Positions 53,798-61,997 are shown, counted from the first letter of the stretch. The stretch: DNA of 64,000 bases from CAZQQN01 sp964595485 (GCA_964595485.1 CAZQQN010000010.1:1-64000), one strand, 5' to 3'. Program-made: numbers and translations. The notes: generated by a model not told the origin, from the letters alone.

Positions 53798-54748
53798 ATG
53801 GCAACGAAAGAACTTCCATACGAAGTATTTTCCTTTTACAAATTTGCTCCGCTTGCAGACCCGGAAGGGTTCAAAGACCGTCATTACCAATTTTGCCGGG
53901 AAATAGGGGTAAAAACCCGGATCATCATAGCTTCAGAGGGCATCAATGGAATTGTTTCAGGACCAAAGGAAGCATGCCGGCAATACAGGGAACATCTCCA
54001 TCAATATCCGGAATTTGCTGACATTCATTTTAAAATCGATGAGACCGAGCAACCCTATCTACGCAAAGTTCAGGTTCGTCATAAGGCTGAAATTATCAAC
54101 TCTGGTATTAAAAAAACCGAAGAAATAAGCCCTTTAAAGGATACTGGTGAGCATCTGGATCCCCATACTTTCAAAGCATTGAAAGATAGAGATGATGTGG
54201 TAATCCTGGATGTCCGGTCCAAATATGAGACAGAAGTTGGTCGATTTAAAAATGCTTTAACGCTTGATATTGACAATTTCCGGGAATTCCCGGAGAAACT
54301 GCGCGAGCTGGCGGAATACAAGGATAAAAAAATCATTACTTACTGCACGGGTGGCATTAAGTGTGAGAAAGCAACAGCCCTCCTGAAAGCAAATGGCTTC
54401 GAAGCCCCTAAGCAGCTGGAGGGTGGCATCCTGAATTATGCCAAAAAGGAAAATGGGGAAGATTTTGAGGGTAAATGCTATGTGTTTGATGAGCGAGTGG
54501 TCATTGACGTCAATCATGTTAATCCCACGACCATTTCGCGGTGCATTCATTGTGAGAAAAGATCAGCCCGGGTTATCAACTGTGCCAACCCCGATTGCAA
54601 TGACCAGGTGATCGTTTGCGAGTCATGCGGGTGGGATTGGCAAGGTGCATGCAGCGAAACATGCTTACATAACCCCAGGAAACGCCCTTACGATGGGTCC
54701 GGGTATTACCCAAAGGACAAAATGGTAAAAATCGGGTATTCCGGTTAG
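53798..54748 (+). CDS. trhO: tRNA uridine(34) hydroxylase, rhodanese-domain protein
   Basis: This is a 316-residue member of the TrhO/YceA family, which hydroxylates U34 of certain tRNAs (5-hydroxyuridine formation). An N-terminal acylphosphatase-like part contains 'SEGINGIVSGPKEAC'. The rhodanese domain follows with 'DDVVILDVRSKYETEVGRF' and the active loop 'ITYCTGGIKCEKATALL'. A C-terminal Cys-rich segment closes the protein ('SRCIHCEKRSARVINCANPD', 'VIVCESCGWDWQGACSETC'), resembling a zinc-binding module. The latter is typical of the family. It is monocistronic, with a full promoter ending at the start codon. Confidence 0.93.
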   Translation: MATKELPYEVFSFYKFAPLADPEGFKDRHYQFCREIGVKTRIIIASEGINGIVSGPKEACRQYREHLHQYPEFADIHFKIDETEQPYLRKVQVRHKAEIINSGIKKTEEISPLKDTGEHLDPHTFKALKDRDDVVILDVRSKYETEVGRFKNALTLDIDNFREFPEKLRELAEYKDKKIITYCTGGIKCEKATALLKANGFEAPKQLEGGILNYAKKENGEDFEGKCYVFDERVVIDVNHVNPTTISRCIHCEKRSARVINCANPDCNDQVIVCESCGWDWQGACSETCLHNPRKRPYDGSGYYPKDKMVKIGYSG

Positions 54749-54898
54749 CTTCCTAATTCAAAATTTTCTAAATTACCGGTTACTTCAGCCAAGGTTAAGC
54801 CAGCCTGATTGAATGGTTCTTAAGGTTAATCCCAAATCCCATATTGCTAACCTTCATTTCCGGAACTAAGGGTAGTGCATTTAATAAAGCTGCAGGCC

Positions 54899-54928
54899 TT
54901 GCCCAAAGCAAAGGGATTGTTAATTTTG
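54899..54928 (+). promoter_or_regulatory. Bacteroidota-type promoter for the ceramidase-like gene
   Basis: TTG at 54899-54901, a 19-base spacer and TAATTTTG at 54921-54928 match the consensus in full. The ATG is at 54957. Confidence 0.55.
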
Positions 54929-54956
54929 ACAGTATCAATAATCTGATTAGCCTATT

Positions 54957-57017
54957 ATGCCATGTAAAGTCCTTTCATCCCTGTTCATTTTTTTCGCTAT
55001 GTCGGTTTTTTCCAATGGTGTTAAAGCGCATTGGCCTGATCAAAACCATCAGCATCCGCATAGCCACAAAATTCAAAAATCAGATCAAGTAAAAGATCAA
55101 GATTCTGAAATACGGGATAAGGAACTATACCCCAAGCTGCAAAATGGTAAAGTTTACGAAAAGCAAGCAAAAGGTCCGGTTAAAGTGGGTTTTGGTGAAG
55201 CCTCCCTCCTGCCGGATTTCCCCATGGTCATGTCCTATGGGAGTAATGAACCAACCAAGGCATTTTATGACACAGCCAAGGTCAAAACCATGTTGTTTGA
55301 AGTGGCGGATAAACAATTCGCCCTTATTGAATATGATGTCATCGGCATTCACAATGAGCAGGCAGAATGGCTTAAAGACACCATTGCAGGGAATACATCC
55401 CTTAATGCCAGGCAGATCATAGTGGCCGCTACCCATAACCATTCTTACGGGCGTACCCACAAGCCTAAAGTTTACCACCTTATGGCCGATCGAGGTTTGA
55501 AAGCCACTCAAAGGGCTCTTAGCCGTAAATTTCCGGCTCAAATCGGTTTTGGTAAGCGAAAAATCCCGGAAGACCTGAACCTTAATCGCGCTGAGTTGAA
55601 TGGTAAAGCCAATCCGCTCTTATACATGATCCGGGTAGAAGATACAATGGGTAATTTACGGGGCCTTCATTACAACTACGGCTCCCACCCAACTGTCTTC
55701 ACGGAATGGGGCTCCAGCCGCGGGAAAATTGGTCCAAACTGGCCGGGCTATGTGAACCATTATGTACAAAACCGAAAGAGGCTGGATCTCCTTTTTGAAC
55801 GCTATGACAAGAAAAACAACATTAACACATTGCCTTTTGTGATGTTTTCTGAAGGCTCGGCAGGCGATCAACAACCGAGAAATACGGATATTTTCATGAA
55901 TGGAGAGCGACAGCCGGGTAACAAAGTTTTCATGGAAAGGCTGGCCAAGCAAGTGGTAAACCTCGCAGAAACTACTGAAACAAAGCGGCAAGTAGATCTG
56001 CACTTCAAGGCTAAAACCCATACCATGCCTATGAAAAGCGGAGAAAAGTATATGACCCTTTTGCAGACGCTGGTCATGAATAATACGGCACTGGCAACCA
56101 TTCCGGGTGAACTCAATGTCCATTTAGGCGATAAACTGGAAAAGCATAGCCCCTACCCTAACAACATCCTGCTAACAAATTCAGATGATTATGTCGGTTA
56201 CATTGTGCGCGAAATGATCGCTATGGAATCAGTAACTTACCAATCCAAGGGGGTACCTTTCCATCCATTTTACGGGGAAGCCATGGTTAATTCCGTGATT
56301 AAGCTGCTTGATGAGGATTACCAGCCAAATGAGCCCCGGGATCCGGATCAAATTTTTGGTGCTATTGCCGGCAATGTGACGTATAATGGGCCTCACAAAA
56401 TAGCCATTGGTGCCATGCGGATGCCCCGAACACCTAATTATGGCGGTGGTTTTTACGGGCAGCGGACCGTTGTTGAGGATGATGGCAGTTATCGCATTGA
56501 CAGCCTTGGGCCGGGTAAATTGTACTTGTATGTCATGGAGACACCGGCAGATAATCCTGCTCCCGCTAACTTAAAAAGCGGCTTCAGCGATATCCGGCCA
56601 ATGACTTACGGGGTGCCCGTTAAATCACAACAAACCAGAAAAAACATCAACTTTCATTTTAAAGAAGGTTATCGGGAAACGGGGGTGGAATCACTTCAAT
56701 TAATGGCTGATAGCCTTTCCGTTAACCATTATACCATCACGGGGCATGTTGCCATTGAAGGCCAATATCCGGCAGACCAATCAATTGAGGTTCGCGCTTA
56801 TCCCGCCGGAGTCCATTACCGGGAATTGGCCGCTTTCATGGCCAATCCTTACCAAACCGCAAAGGTACAAAAAGACGGTAGCTTTGCATTAGCAGGATTA
56901 TCTGAAGGTAAATACCACCTGGCCGCATATATGGATGTGAACAATAATAGCCTGGTTGAACCAGGGATAGATAAGCTAACCCAACCATTGAAAAGCCCGG
57001 TTTTAACGATCAATTAA
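54957..57017 (+). CDS. Neutral/alkaline ceramidase-like secreted protein
   Basis: This 686-residue protein has a signal peptide (about residues 1-25, 'SNGVKAHWPD' at the end) and a short His-rich start. Residues ~60-440 resemble the neutral ceramidase N-terminal domain: 'VKVGFGEASLLPDFPMVMS', the metal-site-like 'VAATHNHSYGRTHKP', and 'MFSEGSAGDQQPRNTD', similar to the catalytic GD-S/P-N region. Two immunoglobulin- or transthyretin-like domains follow near residues 475-565 ('VEDDGSYRIDSLGPGKLYLY') and 590-685 ('KDGSFALAGLSEGKYHLAAY'). Ceramidases hydrolyse the amide of ceramide; that activity, relevant to sphingolipid-making Bacteroidota, is inferred from the family. Confidence 0.82.
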   Translation: MPCKVLSSLFIFFAMSVFSNGVKAHWPDQNHQHPHSHKIQKSDQVKDQDSEIRDKELYPKLQNGKVYEKQAKGPVKVGFGEASLLPDFPMVMSYGSNEPTKAFYDTAKVKTMLFEVADKQFALIEYDVIGIHNEQAEWLKDTIAGNTSLNARQIIVAATHNHSYGRTHKPKVYHLMADRGLKATQRALSRKFPAQIGFGKRKIPEDLNLNRAELNGKANPLLYMIRVEDTMGNLRGLHYNYGSHPTVFTEWGSSRGKIGPNWPGYVNHYVQNRKRLDLLFERYDKKNNINTLPFVMFSEGSAGDQQPRNTDIFMNGERQPGNKVFMERLAKQVVNLAETTETKRQVDLHFKAKTHTMPMKSGEKYMTLLQTLVMNNTALATIPGELNVHLGDKLEKHSPYPNNILLTNSDDYVGYIVREMIAMESVTYQSKGVPFHPFYGEAMVNSVIKLLDEDYQPNEPRDPDQIFGAIAGNVTYNGPHKIAIGAMRMPRTPNYGGGFYGQRTVVEDDGSYRIDSLGPGKLYLYVMETPADNPAPANLKSGFSDIRPMTYGVPVKSQQTRKNINFHFKEGYRETGVESLQLMADSLSVNHYTITGHVAIEGQYPADQSIEVRAYPAGVHYRELAAFMANPYQTAKVQKDGSFALAGLSEGKYHLAAYMDVNNNSLVEPGIDKLTQPLKSPVLTIN

Positions 57018-57187
57018 GCATAACCGGGGAACACCTTTCCCGCCCTTTTAGCTTATTGCTATTGATCAAGATATTACCTGACTTTTCCCCGTTATAAGAT
57101 AAATTAAACGCTTTGCTACGGGAATACTATCAATCTTCCCTATAAAATTGATCGTCTCTCCTACTATTTGTTTGAAGGGGCTAATAA

Positions 57188-57436
57188 GGAAATCTTGACA
57201 CAGGTAGCAGCCTAAGGGGTGTATTGAAACATGCTTTAAAACGGGCCGGGATAGCAAACACCGGTAGCCTGAATTGGTTAAGGCTTAGATACGCCATCCA
57301 TTTGCTGGAAAATGGAACGGATTTACGGTATATACAGGAAATGCTGGGGCATAATAGAAGCAAGACAACTGAGCTTTACACGAGTGTGAGCTCAGGGGAT
57401 TTCAGCAAGATTCGAAGTCCTTTTGATGATTTATAA
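57188..57436 (+). pseudogene. Tyrosine recombinase, C-terminal remnant
   Basis: This is the last part of a phage-integrase-family recombinase. The open frame from 57188 reads 'SSLRGVLKHALKRAGIA', then 'LRLRYAIHLLENGTDLRYIQ', 'EMLGHNRSKTTELYTSVS' and 'IRSPFDDL'. This is the usual C-terminal core of Bacteroidota tyrosine recombinases, and the nucleophile Tyr is kept in 'TTELYTSV'. The HxLRH box is damaged: Asn-Trp-Leu-Arg-Leu-Arg stands where His-x-Leu-Arg-His is expected. A stop (TAA, 57185-57187) closes the frame upstream and no N-terminal part is found. It is a nonfunctional fragment that marks an old integration or deletion event. Confidence 0.85.
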
Positions 57437-57516
57437 AAAGCTGTTAGCTTGGGTATTAGTAACGACCAATATTCGCGCATAACACCCCAAATTTGAATAA
57501 TTAGCGTGACAATTTT

Positions 57517-57541
57517 TGCACTATAAACGAGTTATAGTGCA
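57517..57541. repeat. Perfect 10-bp palindrome with 5-base spacer
   Basis: TGCACTATAA (57517-57526), spacer ACGAG, and TTATAGTGCA (57532-57541) form a perfect inverted repeat. It lies between the recombinase remnant and the MNT remnant, 42 bases before the latter's ATG. It may be the operator of the former MNT/HEPN unit, or a hairpin end. Confidence 0.75.
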
Positions 57542-57583
57542 TTCTAAAGAAAAAAATCCAGTAACATTTGCTATTTTTAAGAG

Positions 57584-57913
57584 ATGAAGGACAAAACCCA
57601 ACATATGACTCATCTCATTAGACAAACAATTAACACCATTGATCCTGATGCTGAGGTTATTCTTTATGGGCCAAGAGTAAGAGGGAATGAAAGTTCAGAA
57701 TCCTATTGGGACCTTATAATATTGACTAATTACTCAGTTGATCTGAATACTGAACAAAAATTCAGAGACAAACTTTAAGGCCTTGAATTAGAGATTGGTG
57801 AGCCTTTTTCTGTTTTTGTTTATTCAAAGCAAGAATGGACTACTAAACAACGAATAACGCCCTTTTATGAAAAACGTGAATCAGGAAGGTATCAACCTAT
57901 GACTCCCGAATAA
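57584..57913 (+). pseudogene. MNT-type nucleotidyltransferase, decayed
   Basis: The frame starts with 'MKDKTQHMTHLIRQTIN' and holds the minimal nucleotidyltransferase core 'DAEVILYGPRVRGNE' (usual form YGSRARG). 'SYWDLIILTNY' stands where SDWDLLIL carries the metal-binding Asp; here Tyr replaces the first Asp. An in-frame stop (57776-57778) interrupts it, after which the same frame continues 'GLELEIGEPFSVFVYSKQ' and 'EWTTKQRITPFYEKR', the usual C-terminal part, until 57913. With Ser lost from the GS motif and an Asp gone, it would be inactive even if read through. Intact relatives are antitoxins or tRNA/toxin adenylyltransferases paired with HEPN proteins. Confidence 0.8.
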
Positions 57914-58290
57914 AGAAAAGACTACATTCAATAAAGGATTGAAACTACCTACATAAGGTATGATGCAGCAAGACTATTAGCGCATAACGGATATTGGAAC
58001 TCGGCTGTTAACAGGCTATATTATCCACTTTTCTAAGTGGTCAGGGCGCTTCTTGTCCATAAAGAAATTCAAACCAATTCCCATTAAGCAACCAAGAACC
58101 CATTTTCTTTATATTTCATAAAAACCGGCAAACTTGATCAAAAGTATGGAAGATTGCTGGTGCCACTATTTGACCTAAGGCAAAAGGGGGATTATAATAA
58201 CATCTCAGAATATACGCGAGAAGAAGTTGAACCTTTATTCGGACAAGTAGAAGAAATGATCAAAATGTTTGAACGACCAATTAAAAGCGC
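57899..58290 (+). pseudogene. HEPN domain protein, decayed
   Basis: Directly after the MNT remnant, an ATG (57899) begins 'MTPE' and then a stop. Reading on with stops and at least one frame change gives 'YDAARLLAHNGYWNSAVNRL' (the HEPN N-terminal helix), 'VRALLVHKEIQTNSH', 'FIKTGKLDQKYGRLL', 'PLFDLRQKGDYNNISEYT' and 'EEVEPLFGQVEEMI'. This is the normal order of a ~130-residue HEPN protein of the type partnered with MNT. Several stop codons (for example in 57911-57913 and after 'LYYPLF') show that it is dead. HEPN proteins of this kind are RNase toxins in type VII toxin-antitoxin modules. Confidence 0.82.
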
Positions 58291-58404
58291 ACTACAATCG
58301 GGTAGTCGGCTACGCCATTGATAGGTGACAGGGTACGTATTGCATATCCCAAACAGTAGTTGGTGCCACCGTTCATAGCTCCGGTTGTTCCTTAGCACTC
58401 AGTC
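58291..58404. other. Unexplained stretch after the HEPN remnant
   Basis: No coding or RNA feature can be supported here. A 68-codon reverse frame has no similarity I recognise. Confidence 0.35.
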
Positions 58405-58547
58405 CACGCAAAGATCGCAAAGGTTTTCATGTAAAGGCCGCAGTGTTGATAAAGCCCTTTTGCGAGCTCTGCTTATTCCTCTTGGCGCCCTTTACGTGAA
58501 CCCAAACCCACCATTTCATCATTTTTCCGAGCTTTGGTAGTAATTGA
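58405..58547. repeat. Dispersed ~145-base repeat, left copy
   Basis: This copy begins CACGCAAAGATCGCAAAG and ends with TTTTTCCGAGCTTTGGTAG plus a short tail. It matches 59587-59730 in direct orientation by eye, most clearly over the first 55 bases (including GCAAAG, CCGCAG, AAGCCC) and the last 40. The two copies flank the lipoprotein/DUF2231 pair. Confidence 0.7.
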
Positions 58548-58682
58548 GAAATTCGAAGCATAATATATTTTGTATACATAACCCTGAGCGTTAGGGCATT
58601 TACCGATCATCAAAATTGTAAGCTTAAGGTGAGCCAAAAAACCTGGAAGTTTGTAATGCTTTTAATAACCTCCGATTTTAGC

Positions 58683-58690
58683 TATTTTTG
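58683..58690 (+). promoter_or_regulatory. Candidate -7 element for small lipoprotein gene
   Basis: TATTTTTG matches TAnnTTTG exactly and lies 26 bases before the ATG at 58717. The closest upstream TTTG is 29 bases away, longer than usual. Confidence 0.4.
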
Positions 58691-58716
58691 TAATCATAAA
58701 CCAAAACTTAGTGACC

Positions 58717-59034
58717 ATGAAAAAAACGATTTTTAGCCTGTTCACCATTTGTTCCTTAGGCTTAATCGCGGGGTGCGGATCCGGAGAAAGCACAGATGTT
58801 GTGGAAAGCGGAAAATACAAAGGTAGCATAGCCGAGGTAAAACCCGATGAAAAGGAAATTTATGTCCAGCACGAAGACAAAAAGCTGGAGCTGTACTTTA
58901 CTGACAGCACAAAGCTGACAAAAAACGGGGAAACTGTGGATTTCAGCAAGCTGAAAAAAGACCAGCAAGTCAGCGTAAAAGTGGAAAAAATGGGAAAAAA
59001 GCTCAACCCACTGGCGGTTAAGATCTTAGAATAA
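58717..59034 (+). CDS. Small lipoprotein, predicted OB-like fold
   Basis: This is a 105-residue lipoprotein starting at the ATG at 58717; a GTG at 58711 would add two residues. The signal ends in the lipobox 'LGLIAGC' and the mature part is strand-rich and Lys/Glu-rich: 'KGSIAEVKPDEKEIYVQHED', 'LELYFTDSTKLTKNGE' and 'LKKDQQVSVKVEKMGKKL'. This pattern suggests a small beta-barrel (OB-like) fold such as in YgiW/DUF5666-type proteins. No function is known. It is followed by the DUF2231 gene after 35 bases. Confidence 0.72.
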   Translation: MKKTIFSLFTICSLGLIAGCGSGESTDVVESGKYKGSIAEVKPDEKEIYVQHEDKKLELYFTDSTKLTKNGETVDFSKLKKDQQVSVKVEKMGKKLNPLAVKILE

Positions 59035-59053
59035 ACCCCCGTTTTCCGGGTTT
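59033..59053 (+). terminator. Weak hairpin between lipoprotein and DUF2231 genes
   Basis: AAACCC (59033-59038) pairs with GGGTTT (59048-59053) around a 9-base loop and is followed by a single extra T. It overlaps the lipoprotein stop codon. It could attenuate but is weak as a terminator. Confidence 0.3.
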
Positions 59054-59069
59054 TGAAAGTAACAATTCC

Positions 59070-59570
59070 ATGAACGAAATTCCTTCCATGTGGCGAACTG
59101 AGTTACTCCATCCTCAGTTCGTCCATTTCACGGTTGCTCTACTCCTGTTCGGAAGCTTGCTCTGGATTGCGGCTTTCCTTTTTAAACCAACCAAACGGAC
59201 ATTCCTGCACAATGCGGGCCAATTGCTAATTATTACTGGCACCGTAATTTCCTGGGCAACTGTTTACACTGGCACATTGGCGGACACTGAAGTAGGCCGT
59301 ACCCTTTGCGACCCTACTGTGCTGGAAAGCCATGAGTACAATGCTTTTACCCTTGCTTATATCTTTTCCGGAATTTCGGTGGTATTTCTTGTTAACCGGT
59401 TTACCACGTTATTTCAGCGTTTTCAAAAAGGGCTTTATTTGCTCCTATTGTTAGGAATGATTGCCGGAAATGCTTACCTGATCAATACCGCCCACCTGGG
59501 GGGCAAGGTGGTTTACCAGCAAGGCGGTGGAGTTTACCATCCTTCAAAGGATTGTAGCGAATTTGAATGA
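59070..59570 (+). CDS. DUF2231 domain-containing membrane protein
   Basis: This 166-residue protein matches the DUF2231 family: 'HPQFVHFTVALLLFGSLLW' at the start (the conserved HPxxVHF), four hydrophobic segments, and the characteristic end 'LGGKVVYQQGGGVYHPSK'. Family members are small membrane proteins, sometimes linked with heme or cytochrome proteins. The conserved His residues could bind a cofactor, but this is not shown. It forms a pair with the lipoprotein upstream, inside two direct repeats, and has no obvious partner downstream. Confidence 0.88.
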   Translation: MNEIPSMWRTELLHPQFVHFTVALLLFGSLLWIAAFLFKPTKRTFLHNAGQLLIITGTVISWATVYTGTLADTEVGRTLCDPTVLESHEYNAFTLAYIFSGISVVFLVNRFTTLFQRFQKGLYLLLLLGMIAGNAYLINTAHLGGKVVYQQGGGVYHPSKDCSEFE

Positions 59571-59586
59571 TTTAACTACCCCAATT

Positions 59587-59730
59587 CACGCAAAAATCGC
59601 AAAGCATTTCACGCAAAGACCGCAGCGTTAATAAGCCCTTTGGCTGGCTTTTCGTTTTTTTTGTGCACCCTGCATGAAGCCAATACCCGCAATTTCACCA
59701 TTTTTTCCGAGCTTTGATGGTAAATCAAGG
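59587..59730. repeat. Dispersed ~145-base repeat, right copy
   Basis: This is the direct-orientation partner of 58405-58547, beginning CACGCAAAAATCGCAAAG and ending TTTTTTCCGAGCTTTGATGG plus a tail. It starts 16 bases after the DUF2231 stop codon. Confidence 0.7.
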
Positions 59731-59820
59731 CACATTGCCGTGACTATAATTCAAGCTGTAAACAGGAATTTGAAAAAGATTTTTCAACTGGCGAACTGAA
59801 TTGCACTTACCGCCAACAAG

Positions 59821-59931
59821 CGGCTATATGCCATACAGGCTAAGAAGCCATTTGAGCGATTAGAATTTTTTCCTACTTATTTTAGCTGGTTGACCTTAAA
59901 CCACTTTGAAAACTGTACGGCATATAGCCCG
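59821..59931. repeat. Long inverted repeat, 18-bp arms
   Basis: The arm CGGCTATATGCCATACAG (59821-59838) is the reverse complement, with one mismatch, of the segment at 59913-59931 (CTGTACGGCATATAGCCC). About 74 bases lie between. On the reverse strand the left arm is preceded by GGCGGTAAGTGC. It may be a small mobile-element relic or an RNA stem; I cannot identify it. Confidence 0.55.
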
Positions 59932-60392
59932 GATCCGTTCTACCACAAATATTATGGTAAGGTACATTGATTCAGGTAAGGAAATTTTTGGCGCACCTTC
60001 ATTTCTGAATACGGCTTTTTGCTATCGCCCCCTTGATAACCTTGCAGGTATATAAGGTCAGTTTTTTTACTAAAATAACCTTGTTCTGGTACGATACTTT
60101 CCAGGAACTGACGGCCTTTCATTCATTTGCAGCCCGGCAAATTAAGGCCTTCGAAATCCTCGGAAGCTTTAAAAAAAGGACTTTACCTATTTGATTACCC
60201 TGAGAACAGGTTTTGTATCAAAAAATAATGGAGTCATGTTTGTAAATAGCCTGTAATTAAAAAAGCAAAGCAACCAGTGATTAAGAGGAATAAACCTCAA
60301 CAGCATCCAGCCATAAAGTAAAAAATGTCTTTTGTTTTTGATTGGTGCGGAATTTTGTGATTTTCGCTCTTTGAAAAAATCAAACGATCTCC
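59932..60392. other. Intergenic region before BCCT gene, no gene seen
   Basis: All frames have frequent stops and no domain, RNA or repeat could be supported. A full TAnnTTTG element for the downstream transporter was not found. Confidence 0.45.
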
Positions 60393-61997
60393 ATGCCTCT
60401 GCAAGAGATTAAGCATTTTTTCCAGCGCTGGTTCACCATGATGAACCCGCCGGTTTTTTTTGGTGCCGGGTTATTTGTTTTAGCCATTATCTTGTTTGGC
60501 GGTATTTGGACTGCTACCGCTAAAGTGGTCTTTGAGAACACCCTTAACTTCATTACTCATTATTTTGGCTGGTATTACATCCTCATTGTTTTTTGTTTTT
60601 TAATTTTCGTGATTTGGCTATACATAAGCCCTTACGGCAGAATTCGTTTAGGTAACGATAATGATAAGCCTGAATTTGGTAAGTTTGCGTGGTTCACCAT
60701 GCTCTTTGCAGCCGGCATGGGTATGGGCTTGATTTTTTACGGCGTGGCAGAACCCATTGAACACTTCAACAACCCTCCGACTGCAGACCCTCAATCCACC
60801 GAAGCTTTAAAAGAAGCCATGCGATTTTCATTTCTCCATTGGGGGTTTCACCCGTGGGCCATTTATATAATTTTTGGCGCTGGTATTGCTTACTTCCATT
60901 TCCGGATTGGTTTACCCTTAGCACCAAGATCCCTTTTATACCCGATATTTGGAGAACAAATCCGGGGGCCATTGGGCCACGTGGTGGATGCCTTCTGTAC
61001 AGTCGGAACCCTTCTGGGCGTGGCCACATCATTAGGCTTGGGGGCTATGCAGATCAACTCAGCCCTGAAATCCCTTATGGCAGTTACTTATAACACGGAA
61101 ACCCAGATCTTAATTACCGTTATTATAACGGCGGTAGCTGTCACATCCACCATATCAGGCCTTGGCAAAGGCATTAAGTACCTCAGCATGACCAACCTGG
61201 TTATCATGTTTCTTTTAATGCTATTTGTTTTCCTGGCAGGCCCTACGCTATACATCGTTAAGCTATTCATTACCTCAATGGGGGATTATATCCATAAATT
61301 CATCCCTTCCAGTCTCTGGATGAATCCCAGCGTGAACTCGGAATGGCAACAGGAATGGACATTATTTTACTGGGGCTGGTGGATTTCGTGGTGCCCTTTT
61401 GTAGGAGTTTTCATCGCCAGGATTTCAAAAGGCAGAACCATTCGGGAATTTATCTTTTATGTTTTTCTGGTACCTACTATCGTTACCTTCTTTTGGTTCT
61501 GCATTTTCGGGGGGTCAGCACTTTACCAGGATATTTATAACAATGGAGGTATCCACCATGTAGTCAATGAAAACCTTTCCATGTCCCTGAACGCTTTGTT
61601 GGATGAATTGCCCACAGCCTATATAACCAAATGGGTGGGACTGGTATTGGTGGTCATTTTCTTTATCACCTCTTCTGATTCCGGTTCCTTAGTGGATGAT
61701 ATGGTCACTTCAGGCGGCCATCCGGATCCACCCGTTCTTCAAAGGGCTTTTTGGGGCGTTTCCGAAGGGGCTGCTGCTGCCACTCTTTTGTTAGCCGGGG
61801 GTTTGAGAGCCCTGCAAACCGCTGCTATATCTTCCGGTTTACCCCAAAGTTTTCTTATAGTTGGCGCTATCTTTGGGTTAGTGAAAGCCTTACGCGTGGA
61901 CCGTAAAACAAAAGGAGTTCCTGACAAAGAAGCTTTCCTGCAGGGGCATCGAAAAACAAAAATTCCGTTTAACCTGAAAAGGTCAAAAAGATCATAG
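60393..61997 (+). CDS. BCCT family transporter
   Basis: This is a 534-residue secondary transporter of the betaine/carnitine/choline family, with twelve hydrophobic segments. Clear signatures are 'AAGMGMGLIFYGVAEPIEHF', with the Gly-Met-Gly-Met substrate segment of sodium-coupled members, and 'LFYWGWWISWCPFVGVFIA' followed by 'RISKGRTIREF', the family's tryptophan box and hallmark end. The Met-rich 'GMGMG' form is that of BetP/CaiT relatives. It probably takes up a quaternary amine or related osmolyte; the substrate cannot be read from sequence. A short C terminus and no regulator next to it leave its control unknown. Confidence 0.94.
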   Translation: MPLQEIKHFFQRWFTMMNPPVFFGAGLFVLAIILFGGIWTATAKVVFENTLNFITHYFGWYYILIVFCFLIFVIWLYISPYGRIRLGNDNDKPEFGKFAWFTMLFAAGMGMGLIFYGVAEPIEHFNNPPTADPQSTEALKEAMRFSFLHWGFHPWAIYIIFGAGIAYFHFRIGLPLAPRSLLYPIFGEQIRGPLGHVVDAFCTVGTLLGVATSLGLGAMQINSALKSLMAVTYNTETQILITVIITAVAVTSTISGLGKGIKYLSMTNLVIMFLLMLFVFLAGPTLYIVKLFITSMGDYIHKFIPSSLWMNPSVNSEWQQEWTLFYWGWWISWCPFVGVFIARISKGRTIREFIFYVFLVPTIVTFFWFCIFGGSALYQDIYNNGGIHHVVNENLSMSLNALLDELPTAYITKWVGLVLVVIFFITSSDSGSLVDDMVTSGGHPDPPVLQRAFWGVSEGAAAATLLLAGGLRALQTAAISSGLPQSFLIVGAIFGLVKALRVDRKTKGVPDKEAFLQGHRKTKIPFNLKRSKRS

